Counted from the stretch's first letter, positions 43,982 through 52,525 are shown. The stretch is DNA of 64,000 nucleotides from Sphingobacterium deserti (GCF_000757725.1 NZ_JJMU01000026.1:1-64000), one strand, 5' to 3'. The notes: generated from the letters alone by a model not told the origin. A program made the numbers and translations.

Positions 43982-44725
43982 CTATATCACTTGGATTTGT
44001 TTCGCAAATTCCGTCAATTTTGGATGTTTTGGATCTAGGTCTGTGACAAGATAGGTGACATCCCTTAATGGCGCTACGCGCATCTTTTGGTTGGAGTTTA
44101 GCTTTTCTGTGATGCTTAAGATTGCAAGATTTTTCGAACACTTTATCATCGCTCGTTTAATTTGAACGACTTCCCAGTCCGAATCGGTGATACCCTCATC
44201 GAGTGATAAACTGTTTGTGCCCAATAGGCACAGATCTACGCGTAAATCGGAAAGCTCGTTTATAACCTGCGCTCCAGTAACAATATTTGTATTTCTGGAC
44301 AGTTTTCCGCCAAGCAAGATCACGTCAATGTTCTCTTTTTCCGCAAGTTCAAGCGCAACCAGCGGGCTGATGGTGAAAAATGTGCATTGAATTTCATTAG
44401 GGACAAGTCGCGCAAGTTCAATCATTGTTGTACCACCGCCAACGAGTACCGTCATGCCATTTTGTATAAGAGAAATGGCTTTCTTCGCAATGTCTTTCTT
44501 GGATTCCTTGGCGTAGACATTTCCTTCTTGAAAAGGGAACTGAAAAGACTTTGATAATGCCCCGCCATACACCTTCAAAACTTGTCCATTTTCGGCTAGC
44601 TCATTTAAATCTCGCCGTATGGTGTCTTCTGATACATTGAGCTGTACACTCAAATCTGACGATAAAACTTTGTTATGTAAGTTTATTTGGTGAATGATAT
44701 AGGCTTGTCTTTCTTCCTTCAACAT
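43982..44725 (-). CDS. DeoR/GlpR-family transcription regulator
   Basis: A 247-residue repressor-type protein. The N-terminal winged helix (about 1-55) has LKEERQAYIIHQINLHNKV and VSEDTIRRDLNELAENG, then VYGGAL; the C-terminal sensor domain (about 75-240) has MTVLVGGGTTMIELARLV, GGKLSRNT and LGTNSLSLDEGITDSDWE, as in regulators that bind phosphorylated sugars. Its targets are not evident; it stands convergent to the glycan operon with abutting stops, and upstream it is 37 bp after the repeat-protein gene. Confidence 0.88.
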   Translation of the reverse strand: MLKEERQAYIIHQINLHNKVLSSDLSVQLNVSEDTIRRDLNELAENGQVLKVYGGALSKSFQFPFQEGNVYAKESKKDIAKKAISLIQNGMTVLVGGGTTMIELARLVPNEIQCTFFTISPLVALELAEKENIDVILLGGKLSRNTNIVTGAQVINELSDLRVDLCLLGTNSLSLDEGITDSDWEVVQIKRAMIKCSKNLAILSITEKLNSNQKMRVAPLRDVTYLVTDLDPKHPKLTEFAKQIQVI

Positions 44726-44761
44726 AATTCAAATTTTAATTTTTGATAGCTAATTTTTAAT

Positions 44762-45931
44762 TTACTCAGACGGATTTTCGTCCGTAGGCTTATTCTTTGT
44801 TACGCCCGCTTTAAAGCGCGGTTTGAATCCGGTAGGCTTGCTGGTCGGCGCTTCTGCTGGTTTATCTTCTTGCGCGGGATCTTCTGCTTTCGGGGTCTCC
44901 GGTTGTTCATCAGCAGGCTTTGTTACGCCCGCTTTAAAGCGCGGTTTGAACCCTGCGGGTTTACTGACCGGCGTTTCTGTTTGCTTATCTTCTTGCGCGG
45001 GATCTTCGGCTTTCGGGGTTTCCGGTTGCTCATCAGCAGGCTTTGTTACGCCCGCTTTGAAGCGCGGTTTGAACCCTGCGGGTTTACTGACCGGCGTTTC
45101 TGTTTGCTTATCCTCTTGCTTCGGTTCTTCCGGCGATGATGTTTCCGGTTGCTCATCAGCAGGCTTTGTTACGCCCGCTTTAAAGCGCGGTTTGAACCCG
45201 GTAGGCTTGCTGGCCGGTGCTTCTGTTGGTTTATCTTCTTGCGCGGGATCTTCGGCTTTCGGGGTTTCCGGTTGCTCATCAGCAGGCTTTGTTACGCCCG
45301 CTTTGAAGCGCGGTTTGAACCCTGCGGGTTTACTGACCGGCGTTTCTGTTGGTTTATCTTCTTGCGCGGGATCTTCGGCTTTCGGGGTTTCGAGCTGCTC
45401 ATCAGCAGGCTTCGTTATGCCTGCTTTAAAGCGCGGTTTGAATCCTGCCGGCTTACTAGCCTGTTCAGCTATAGGATCTTCTTGATTCGTCGATCCGGTT
45501 GTCGTAGGCTTCTTGTTTTCGGTTTCCAACGTTACACCTGCTTTAAAACGAGATTTAAAAGCCGGCTTTTGAATTGCAGCAGAATGAACTTCTTTGTCTG
45601 CGTCGACTGTATTTTCTTTATTTTCCTCTGTTGTTGATTTTTTGAAACGTGATTTAAAGCCCGTCGGATTGTAGATTGGTTGTGCAGCGTTAGCTTCCGA
45701 CTTCTCTACAAGTGGTGCGGCCTGTTCGGACGGCGTAGTTTGATTTTCCTTATCCAGCAAAAGGTATTTTTTTCGCAAGTTATTGAACCAAAACTTTTTT
45801 GTATGGTCGAAGCTTTTTTCACCCATTTGAGCATAGTGAAGCCTAAACTCTTCATACAAAGAGCGCTCGTTTGCCTGCAGAAGCGAAATATCTATTCTTT
45901 TTTTCGCAAAAAAATCTTCAAATGTCATCAT
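44762..45931 (-). CDS. Low-complexity tandem-repeat protein with conserved N terminus
   Basis: A 389-residue protein. Residues 1-65 (MMTFEDFFAKKRIDISLL, then GEKSFDHTKKFWFNNLRKKY) form a compact, non-repetitive domain. The rest is mostly disordered and made of a 41-residue unit, K-P-A/T-G-F-K-P-R-F-K-A-G-V-T plus an acidic Pro/Glu-rich spacer: five full copies and a partial sixth in near-identical form, preceded by two diverged copies (GFKSRFKKS, AFKSRFKAG). The function is unknown; I recall similar F-K-P-R-F repeats in sphingobacterial proteins, but this is memory only. The frame extends to a TTG at 45937, yet the ATG at 45931 is preferred. No signal peptide or membrane segment, so it is probably cytoplasmic. 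Confidence 0.75.
   Translation of the reverse strand: MMTFEDFFAKKRIDISLLQANERSLYEEFRLHYAQMGEKSFDHTKKFWFNNLRKKYLLLDKENQTTPSEQAAPLVEKSEANAAQPIYNPTGFKSRFKKSTTEENKENTVDADKEVHSAAIQKPAFKSRFKAGVTLETENKKPTTTGSTNQEDPIAEQASKPAGFKPRFKAGITKPADEQLETPKAEDPAQEDKPTETPVSKPAGFKPRFKAGVTKPADEQPETPKAEDPAQEDKPTEAPASKPTGFKPRFKAGVTKPADEQPETSSPEEPKQEDKQTETPVSKPAGFKPRFKAGVTKPADEQPETPKAEDPAQEDKQTETPVSKPAGFKPRFKAGVTKPADEQPETPKAEDPAQEDKPAEAPTSKPTGFKPRFKAGVTKNKPTDENPSE
44797..45454 (-). repeat. 123-bp tandem repeat, five full copies plus partial
   Basis: The core GCGGTTTGAA recurs at 44818, 44941, 45064, 45187, 45310 and 45433, exactly every 123 bp. Five full units span 44840-45454 and a partial unit lies at 44797-44839. 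The unit is 41 codons, so copy-number change keeps the frame. Copies are almost identical in DNA, apart from the one holding ETSSPEEPKQ, pointing to recent expansion or conversion. Confidence 0.92.
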
Positions 45932-46262
45932 GTCCAAGTGCTAAATTTAATAAATAATACCAAGCATGTTTAAAATTATCCAATAATTTTTCTGAGCAAC
46001 CGTATTGACCATTCATTCGTTAATTTTTCGACGTAGCTACGTATCATATCACGATCCAGAGATGACCTTAAACCCGTAATAATTTTGAGTAACTATTCGC
46101 AAAAACACGTCTTCGATCGGAGGTGTAGGATAATGGATTGGTAAGATCCGTGAGACGCTACTCGCGTAGCACAGCAAAGGGTATATCGAAAATACGATAG
46201 GCGCAATTTCTTAAAAATTAGGAAGGAAGCTTTGTTTTGCTTCCTTCCTATCAATGACTACT
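45932..46262. other. Intergenic stretch between repeat-protein gene and yebC
   Basis: About 330 bases with no supported gene. It holds the yebC terminator at 46219-46250 and a short hairpin GCTAC-TCGC-GTAGC at 46157-46170. Nothing else was recognised. Confidence 0.5.
46219..46250 (-). terminator. Rho-independent terminator of yebC
   Basis: A perfect 12-bp stem (TAGGAAGGAAGC with GCTTCCTTCCTA) around an 8-base loop, followed on the minus strand by ATTTTTAAG. It lies 12 bp past the yebC stop codon. Confidence 0.85.
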
Positions 46263-46988
46263 TTAGTCCATATTATGATAAACGGCCTGTACATCATCAT
46301 CTTCCTCAATCTTATCAATCATCTTGAGTACTTCAGCGGCTTGTTCTTCGTTTGTCGAGGTGTGGGAGAGGGCTATACGTTCAAGTTTTGCTGATTTCAC
46401 CTCAATTCCTTTTTCTTCCAGCAAGCTTTGCATATTTCCGAAATCTTCAAATGATGTTTGTACTACAACTACATCATTACCCTCTTCGTCTGCTTCCACA
46501 TAGAGTTCCTCAAGACCGCCATCGATCAATTCCAGTTCCAGCTCTTCTACATCCAGTTCTTCGGAGGCATCAAAGCGAAATATTGATTTACGTTGGAAAA
46601 TAAAATCCAGCGAGCCTGTTTTGCCCAATGATCCGCCTGCTTTTGTGAAGTAGCTTCTGATGTTTGCTACCGTACGGTTTGTATTATCTGTCGCCGTTTC
46701 AATTAGAACAGGCACACCGTGCGGGCCATATCCTTCATACACATATTCTTCATAACCCTTCGCATCTTTTTCTGAGGCTCGCTTTATTGCGGCTTCGACA
46801 CGGTCTTTAGGCATGTTCACCGCTTTCGCATTTTGTACAGCTGTGCGTAGGCGCGAATTGTTTTCCGGGTGAGGGCCGCCTTCTTTAACCGCCATTGCGA
46901 TTTCTTTCCCTAAACGTGTGAACTGAACGGCCATTTTGGCCCAGCGTTTAAATTTTCTTTCTTTTCTGAATTCAAATGCTCTACCCAT
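46263..46988 (-). CDS. YebC/PmpR family protein
   Basis: A 241-residue protein of the TACO1/YebC family. The N-terminal MGRAFEFRKERKFKRWAKMA differs from the usual 'AGHSKW' type; PKDRVEAAIKRA, YEGYGPHGVPVLIE and NRTVANIRSYFTKAGGSLG are conserved. YebC proteins bind DNA as regulators and newer work links them to translation of proline-rich sequences. It begins 2 bp after the threonine dehydrogenase gene. It is interesting that the neighbouring gene makes a very proline-rich protein, but no link is shown. Confidence 0.9.
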   Translation of the reverse strand: MGRAFEFRKERKFKRWAKMAVQFTRLGKEIAMAVKEGGPHPENNSRLRTAVQNAKAVNMPKDRVEAAIKRASEKDAKGYEEYVYEGYGPHGVPVLIETATDNTNRTVANIRSYFTKAGGSLGKTGSLDFIFQRKSIFRFDASEELDVEELELELIDGGLEELYVEADEEGNDVVVVQTSFEDFGNMQSLLEEKGIEVKSAKLERIALSHTSTNEEQAAEVLKMIDKIEEDDDVQAVYHNMD

Positions 46989-46990
46989 TT

Positions 46991-47938
46991 TTATACGTGT
47001 GTTTTGAGGTTTTCAATCATGTTTTTTGTCATGCCTTCCAAATCATAGGTTGGTTGCCAACCCCAATCGTTTCGTGCGTAAGAATCATCTATACTTGCTG
47101 GCCACGAGTTGGCAATAGCTTGGCGGGGATCGTCGTCGACATAAGACATCTCAAAATTAGGAAGAATTTTTTTAATTTCCTCTGCGATTTGCGCCGGCGT
47201 GAATGATATGCCCGCAATGTTGTAGCTCGAGCGGATAGTGATTTTTTCTGCTGGAGCATCCATAAGCTCTATTGTTCCGCGTACTGCATCTTCCATATAA
47301 AGCATAGGAAGTTCCGTTTCAGCGGATAGAAAGGATGCATATTTCCCATGTTTCAGTGCTTCGAAAAAGATGTGTACAGCATAGTCTGTCGTTCCCCCAC
47401 CAGGTGAAGTTTTCCAAGAGATGATTCCCGGATATCGGATACTGCGGATATCAAGTCCATATTTATTGTGGTAGTACTCGCAAAGGCGCTCGCCGGCTAG
47501 TTTACTGATCCCATAAATGCTGGACGGATCCATGATGCAATACTGCCCAGTATTTACCTTTGGCGAGTGCGGGCCAAAAACGGCAATAGAACTTGGCCAA
47601 AATATTTTTTTGATGCCTAAGTCTAGCGCTAAATCAAGCACATTCAAGAGGCCATTCATATTCAGATCCCATGCTTTTTGCGGGTATTGTTCGCCTGTGG
47701 CTGATAGCATCGCCGCGAGCAGATAGATCTGTGTTGGTTCATATTTTATCAATAAGGATCGCAGCGCGTCCTTATCCAATACATTAATCGACTCGAAAAT
47801 CAGCCCTTCTTTCAGGTCGTCCGGCTTTCGGATGTCTGAAGTGATAACGTTTTCATCACCAAATTTTTGGCGGAGGGCCATTGCCAGTTCTGATCCTATC
47901 TGGCCATTTGCTCCAATAATTATTATACGCTCTTTCAT
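46991..47938 (-). CDS. L-threonine 3-dehydrogenase, NAD-epimerase (SDR) type
   Basis: A 315-residue extended SDR enzyme. GANGQIGSEL (9-18) binds NAD; the SSIAVFG and YGISKLAGE segments hold the catalytic Ser and the Y-x3-K pair; RYPGIISWKTSPGGGTTDYAV and the late SYNIAGISFTPAQIAEEI are typical of the UDP-galactose-epimerase-like threonine dehydrogenases known from Flavobacterium and Cupriavidus, which oxidise threonine to 2-amino-3-ketobutyrate. No kbl partner gene is beside it. Its stop is 2 bp before yebC, so the two probably share a transcript. Confidence 0.86.
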   Translation of the reverse strand: MKERIIIIGANGQIGSELAMALRQKFGDENVITSDIRKPDDLKEGLIFESINVLDKDALRSLLIKYEPTQIYLLAAMLSATGEQYPQKAWDLNMNGLLNVLDLALDLGIKKIFWPSSIAVFGPHSPKVNTGQYCIMDPSSIYGISKLAGERLCEYYHNKYGLDIRSIRYPGIISWKTSPGGGTTDYAVHIFFEALKHGKYASFLSAETELPMLYMEDAVRGTIELMDAPAEKITIRSSYNIAGISFTPAQIAEEIKKILPNFEMSYVDDDPRQAIANSWPASIDDSYARNDWGWQPTYDLEGMTKNMIENLKTHV

Positions 47939-48680
47939 TGCTGCAAAGATAGCTCATTTTTCGCGCATCTCTTTACACTATTTCCCACTTCACCTAAGTA
48001 AAAAGCCGCCTTTAAATCATTGATAATGAACTTTTGAACAATTAATATCTAACTTCTACAGGCAAACTCATTGTTTGCAGAAAGCGCTATTTCTACAATT
48101 CTAATGCCGTGATCTTCAGCCTTAGAAACGGCCGTTTTATAGCGAATCAATCGATTGACTTGATTTCAAATATGGCCATATGCTAGGTACGATTATCCTT
48201 GCAAATTCGTTTCAAAAGTCTGCTTCATGTCCAACTAGAAAGGCCTCGCTAAACCTACGTACCAAAAAAGTTTAATAAATGAAGTTTTTCATCCGGTGGA
48301 TATATGTGACAATAAGTTTATGAAAGCGTATGGGGGGGCTTTACTAAAGCTATGTATTGAACCATTACGTCTCTATTTAGTAAAACTATTTATGGTACCG
48401 TAGCGTGCAGATCTGCCACGCGGAAATTTAGATAGGTAACGGCCGGAGTATATTGTGGAGGTATCCAATAAGTTTTTAAAATTGAAAAAATCAACCAAAA
48501 TTATTGTGTTATTTTTATGAAAATAAGCTTGGCTTTGATAACTTTTCAAAAATATATCCTGCGCACCGATAAATTTTGCAGAATTAATTATAAAAGGAGC
48601 TGCATATTTCGTATGTTTGATACCTTGAAATAAATCTATAGAATTCAATAATTAATAATACAAACAAAATAAGTTTAACT
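47939..48680. other. 740-bp AT-rich intergenic stretch
   Basis: No supported gene. A minus-strand frame at 48373-48648 (91 residues, starting MNSIDLFQGIKHTKYAA) has no recognised domain and could be random or the remnant of a gene. The first 300 bases hold nothing clear. No tRNA-like fold or riboswitch pattern was seen. Confidence 0.45.
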
Positions 48681-49670
48681 ATGAAAGTTGCAGTAGTAGG
48701 CGCAACGGGCCTTGTTGGGTCAGAGATCTTGACCGTTTTAGCAGAACGTAATTTCCCGGTAACAGAATTGATTCCTGTCGCTTCAGAAAAGAGTAAGGGT
48801 AAGGAAATCGATTTCAAGGGGAAGAAGTATAAGGTCGTGACACCAGCTGAAGCTATTGCATTGAAGCCACAGGTGGCGCTTTTTTCTGCGGGTGGTACTA
48901 CCTCGACAGAATTTGCACCGCTGTATGCCGAAGCAGGAATCACGGTCGTTGATAATTCATCTGCTTGGCGCATGGACCCGACGAAGAAGCTTGTCGTTCC
49001 AGAAGTAAATGGAGATGTTTTATCTGCTGATGATAAAATTATAGCCAATCCAAATTGTTCGACTATTCAAATGGTTGTGGTTTTAAAGCCGCTACATGAA
49101 AAATATAAGATCAAACGTGTAGTCGTTTCTACCTATCAATCTGTAACTGGAACAGGTGTGAAAGCTGTTACGCAATTGATGGACGAGCGTGCTGGTAAAG
49201 AAGGTGAGAAGGCGTATCCTTATCAAATTGATTTAAATGTGATTCCTCATATTGACGTATTCCAAGAAAATGGCTACACAAAAGAGGAGATGAAGATGAT
49301 CAAGGAGACGAATAAGATTATGGGAGACGATTCCATCCGCGTTACCGCAACTACCGTGCGTATCCCAGTTATGGGCGGCCATTCTGAATCGGTAAACATC
49401 GAATTCGAAAGTGATTTTGATCTTGATGAAGTTCGCCAGCTGTTGGCGGCGCAAGAGGGTGTTATCGTCGTTGATGATCCTTCGAACCTGAAATACCCGA
49501 TGCCGAAAGATGCTCATGGAAAAGATGAAGTTTTGGTTGGTCGTATTCGTCGCGATGAGTCTCAGGACAATACCTTAAACCTTTGGGTTGTTGCTGACAA
49601 TCTGCGGAAAGGCGCTGCTACAAACGCCGTGCAAATTGCAGAACTATTAAACAAAAAGGGATTGATTTAG
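48681..49670 (+). CDS. asd: Aspartate-semialdehyde dehydrogenase
   Basis: A 329-residue enzyme of lysine, threonine, methionine and diaminopimelate synthesis. GATGLVGSEIL (7-17) binds NADP; SAGGTTSTEFA and NNSSAWRMDP-like VDNSSAWRM follow; NPNCSTIQM holds the catalytic Cys (near 129); and MGGHSESVNIEF has the catalytic His. Length is normal. A terminator follows 24 bp after the stop. Confidence 0.95.
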   Translation: MKVAVVGATGLVGSEILTVLAERNFPVTELIPVASEKSKGKEIDFKGKKYKVVTPAEAIALKPQVALFSAGGTTSTEFAPLYAEAGITVVDNSSAWRMDPTKKLVVPEVNGDVLSADDKIIANPNCSTIQMVVVLKPLHEKYKIKRVVVSTYQSVTGTGVKAVTQLMDERAGKEGEKAYPYQIDLNVIPHIDVFQENGYTKEEMKMIKETNKIMGDDSIRVTATTVRIPVMGGHSESVNIEFESDFDLDEVRQLLAAQEGVIVVDDPSNLKYPMPKDAHGKDEVLVGRIRRDESQDNTLNLWVVADNLRKGAATNAVQIAELLNKKGLI

Positions 49671-49693
49671 TAGTCCCGATTATACAACACGTG

Positions 49694-49722
49694 AAGGCTA
49701 TTCGAACGAATAGCCTTTTTTA
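49694..49722 (+). terminator. Rho-independent terminator of asd
   Basis: An 11-bp stem (AAGGCTATTCG with CGAATAGCCTT) with a minimal loop, followed by TTTTTTAA, beginning 24 bp past the asd stop. Confidence 0.88.
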
Positions 49723-49740
49723 ATTCCTTCCCAACTTATA

Positions 49741-49880
49741 GGCATGCCCTGCGGCGCTATGTGTGCAAACGGCTCGCGTAGCTGCAGTTTTCGCTTATCG
49801 CGTCATAATGAATCATGCGCGATGTGCGCGAAACGCTTCACACGCGTCGTTACGTTCGGCTACAGGCTTATTGCAGCGGG
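49741..49880. repeat. GC-rich patch with an imperfect duplication
   Basis: Two related stretches, near 49751-49795 and 49817-49863, share a pattern of TGCGC-like and ATGTG bases followed by (A)AACG. CTCGCGTAGC at 49773-49782 also occurs at 46161-46170. The patch is more GC-rich than its surroundings and sits between two terminators, so it is not coding. It may be a degenerate repetitive palindromic element. Confidence 0.3.
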
Positions 49881-49901
49881 GATACCGCATATTTTGGATA
49901 C

Positions 49902-49928
49902 AAAAAAAGGTGGCCTAGACCACCTTTT
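49902..49928 (-). terminator. Terminator of the kelch gene
   Basis: Stem AAAAGGTGG with CCACCTTTT (49905-49913, 49920-49928) and a 6-base loop; on the minus strand it ends in a run of seven T. It lies about 25 bp past the kelch gene stop. Confidence 0.82.
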
Positions 49929-49952
49929 CGACTGTATATTAAACGTCTTTGA

Positions 49953-50954
49953 CTAGCGTACTTGCGTAAACTGCCAAGTGTTATCGAAGTTAAATGCACC
50001 ATTTATACCGGTGCTGATATAGCCTTTTCCATCCAACGCAAAACCAACGGCTTTCTCGCGGGCATCAGCTGGAAGCGATTGGTGTTTGTCTGTCCAAGAA
50101 TCGGAGCCAGGCTCATATTTCCAAACGGTGCTTGTTATACCTGATCCACTACCTCTTCCACTTACTACGTATCCTGCGTTGCCGATAACAAATGCGCTGG
50201 CATTATATTTCCGAACGTCGTAAGTATATGTGTCGTCGCTGCGGTTCAAATCAGCAAGTGGCGCCCAGTTTGTTCCGTCGAACGAATAAAAATCTTCTGG
50301 TAATGTCGGGCTATTTGCGTAACCACCACCTACGTAAGCTTTGTCGCCAATAACAAAAGAAAATGCAAACGCTTTTTTATACCGGAAAGGCACCGGGATC
50401 TCCGTCCAAGTATTCGCTGCTGGATCATAACGGTAAAAATCACTAAATTTAGCTTCTGTTTTTGTTGAACCTAAGCCCACATAAGCGTAATTTCCTAGAG
50501 TAAATGCTACGGCACCATAGCGTGCTCTGCCCGGGAAAGGAGCGATTTCTGTCCAGGTGTTCGTTTGCGGATCATAGCTGTAAAAATCTGCTAAATCATC
50601 CGTACCAGTAGATCCAGTACCGATATACCCTTTGCCATTGATCGAAAAACCGACAGCCATCTGCCGTGCCTGGCCAGGAAAATCAGAGATGTCTGTCCAA
50701 GTTGAGCCGTTAAAGCTAGAGCCATCATTTACAACGCCTTCATTTCTTACAAATCCTCCTACCACGTAGGCTTGGTTATTAAGTGTGAAAGAAGCGGCGC
50801 CATTTCTCGGATCATTTTTAAATACGATCGATCTTACCCATTCGGTTGGTCCGGTATCTGTTGTATCTTCTTCGTCATCTTTGCTACAGGAATTGAACGA
50901 TGTAAAAGCAATAGCACAGGCTAAGATTAATAATAGCCAATTTTTCTTATTCAT
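49953..50954 (-). CDS. Kelch-repeat lipoprotein
   Basis: A 333-residue surface or periplasmic lipoprotein. The leader ends in FNSC with the lipidated Cys at residue 23 and an acidic KDDEEDTTDTG stretch after it. Residues about 40-330 form kelch beta-propeller blades (GYIGTGSTGTDDLADFYSYDP, TNTWTEIAPFPGRARYGAVAF and the like; about five or six). Kelch propellers bind glycans or proteins, or in some cases are enzymes; no galactose-oxidase active site is clear. It follows the DUF4270 gene by 3 bp, so the two form one operon. Confidence 0.87.
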   Translation of the reverse strand: MNKKNWLLLILACAIAFTSFNSCSKDDEEDTTDTGPTEWVRSIVFKNDPRNGAASFTLNNQAYVVGGFVRNEGVVNDGSSFNGSTWTDISDFPGQARQMAVGFSINGKGYIGTGSTGTDDLADFYSYDPQTNTWTEIAPFPGRARYGAVAFTLGNYAYVGLGSTKTEAKFSDFYRYDPAANTWTEIPVPFRYKKAFAFSFVIGDKAYVGGGYANSPTLPEDFYSFDGTNWAPLADLNRSDDTYTYDVRKYNASAFVIGNAGYVVSGRGSGSGITSTVWKYEPGSDSWTDKHQSLPADAREKAVGFALDGKGYISTGINGAFNFDNTWQFTQVR

Positions 50955-50957
50955 AAA

Positions 50958-52355
50958 TTACCTAAATTTAGTGTATAATATATTCAATTTTATTTTTGGT
51001 TTTGCATTCTCTGTTGCGATAAATGCAGTATTAACTGTGCTGAAAGTACTCATCAATTCTTGAATCGGGATTACCGAACTCAGATACAGTGATGTATTGT
51101 CATACATAGTCGTGGACTTCAAATTTTTCAAATATACGATCAAGTCAAATGTATACGTCCCATTTCGTCCTGTTTGATTACCTGCGACGTAACTTGCCGT
51201 TTGAATAGCACCGGCCTGCTGCGCGTAAGGAACTGTAAGAGCAGATACTGGTATCCCATTGTAATCCGCAACATACAGCATTAAGTTACCAGGTGCCGGA
51301 TACATGGTATTCAGCGGTGTGCTCGATTCGATGACAAGTTCTGCCTTGTTAATCGAAAGGTTGTCATCCTGTAAAAACTCTTTTAACGATGGCATTTCAA
51401 TTTTCGCTACAACGCCAGTTCCAGATTGAACATAGGTAAGACCACCTGTTGCGCTGGTTCGGAGTTCCCGATTTGTTGCGGATAATCCTTCAAAAGCAGT
51501 TCCTGTGCGGTCGTATGCTATATTGTTAAATTGAAGGCCTCCATCCACAAGCGTCATTATTTTGGAAGCTGACCTTCTAAAACCATCATTGCCTGTAAAA
51601 CTATAATTAACTTTCACCTGTACTGTATCTGTACGGAAACCTACAACAGCGGTATTATTTTCGTCAGGGACAAGAACAAGTCCTCTAAAGTAGTTTGTAA
51701 AATTTTCATTGGATGATACACGCACGTCATTCGATCGAATAAGATCAAAAAAATCTTGGCCGACAGGTTGGCTTAAACGGATGCTTAAAGTGTCTAGCGA
51801 ACGCATATGCGGGCTAAACGTCGTTGAACCGATTGCCGTAGGATTGTAGTCAAAAGTTTGGTCGCTAAAGATAGATGCGCCTGCAACATAAACGGGTATA
51901 GCCGTATTCTGGATACCTCCCGTAATCGTTTTGGTTTCCAGCGTTTGATTAAGCTGGTGAACGTTTATCTTTTGAATTTTGGTAGTATCTCCAAATGCAT
52001 ACCTTGCACTATTGGGTCTCAAAACAAGTGTTAACGAATCAAATGCCGCATTTTCCGGAATATCATTTGTGAAGCTTGAAAATCCAATACGGAAATAAGA
52101 GGTCGATTTAACTTCTCCATAAGTAGCATCGGCTGCCTTTCCTACTAAAATAGTCCCTCTACCAGCAGAAGGCAAATTGTTTAGCTGCACAGTGGAAGTA
52201 TTAATTGTAAAAGAGTCGATAAGAGATACACCAACATTGCTTGTTGCCGAATTATCCAACATCACACTCATATCCTTATCGCAGGCCCCGGTAATGATCA
52301 GCAAAAAAATAGATAATGCAAAAAAGGAAATACTTCTCTTAATAAGATGATTCAT
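50958..52355 (-). CDS. DUF4270 lipoprotein
   Basis: A 465-residue secreted lipoprotein matching the DUF4270 family, which is confined mostly to Bacteroidota. The leader ends ITGAC with Cys at residue 25. The N-terminal part (VSLIDSFTINTSTVQLNNLPSAGRGTILVG, then DATYGEVKSTSYFRI) is the conserved motif, followed by beta-sheet-rich sequence. The function is unknown. The frame goes on to 52385, but the ATG at 52355 gives a clean lipoprotein signal. It is first of the DUF4270-kelch operon, divergent from a two-component system gene pair, with paired 19-bp sites between. Confidence 0.85.
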   Translation of the reverse strand: MNHLIKRSISFFALSIFLLIITGACDKDMSVMLDNSATSNVGVSLIDSFTINTSTVQLNNLPSAGRGTILVGKAADATYGEVKSTSYFRIGFSSFTNDIPENAAFDSLTLVLRPNSARYAFGDTTKIQKINVHQLNQTLETKTITGGIQNTAIPVYVAGASIFSDQTFDYNPTAIGSTTFSPHMRSLDTLSIRLSQPVGQDFFDLIRSNDVRVSSNENFTNYFRGLVLVPDENNTAVVGFRTDTVQVKVNYSFTGNDGFRRSASKIMTLVDGGLQFNNIAYDRTGTAFEGLSATNRELRTSATGGLTYVQSGTGVVAKIEMPSLKEFLQDDNLSINKAELVIESSTPLNTMYPAPGNLMLYVADYNGIPVSALTVPYAQQAGAIQTASYVAGNQTGRNGTYTFDLIVYLKNLKSTTMYDNTSLYLSSVIPIQELMSTFSTVNTAFIATENAKPKIKLNILYTKFR

Positions 52356-52372
52356 ATGTATTGTTTGACGAG

Positions 52373-52380
52373 CAAAAGTA
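52373..52380 (-). promoter_or_regulatory. Possible -7 box for the DUF4270-kelch operon
   Basis: On the minus strand TACTTTTG, an exact TAnnTTTG match 18 bp before the DUF4270 ATG. The 19-bp site at 52402-52420 covers the place where the -33 element would be. Confidence 0.35.
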
Positions 52381-52401
52381 ATCAAATAGAACAGCTAACA
52401 T

Positions 52402-52420
52402 GTGTTATATTTTGTTAAAA
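52402..52420. promoter_or_regulatory. 19-bp site, copy 1
   Basis: GTGTTATATTTTGTTAAAA, identical to the second copy at 52507-52525 in the same orientation, 105 bp apart. It lies upstream of the DUF4270 gene and overlaps its expected -33 region. Confidence 0.5.
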
Positions 52421-52506
52421 TCTCCTCCCTTCCGATGCGCTGTACACCTATTTAAAAGCTGTAGACAGGCTTTCTTGCCACATTGGGTGCAGAGAACTGT
52501 TAATCA

Positions 52507-52525
52507 GTGTTATATTTTGTTAAAA
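52507..52525. promoter_or_regulatory. 19-bp site, copy 2
   Basis: Perfect second copy of the 19-bp sequence, about 53 bp before the histidine kinase ATG. Together the copies look like paired operators for a regulator, perhaps the neighbouring response regulator. Confidence 0.5.

Noticed and set aside
44797-45454. Repeat array considered as CRISPR or satellite DNA
   Set aside because: It is in frame inside a gene, has a unit of 41 codons without unique spacers, and encodes a consistent protein repeat.
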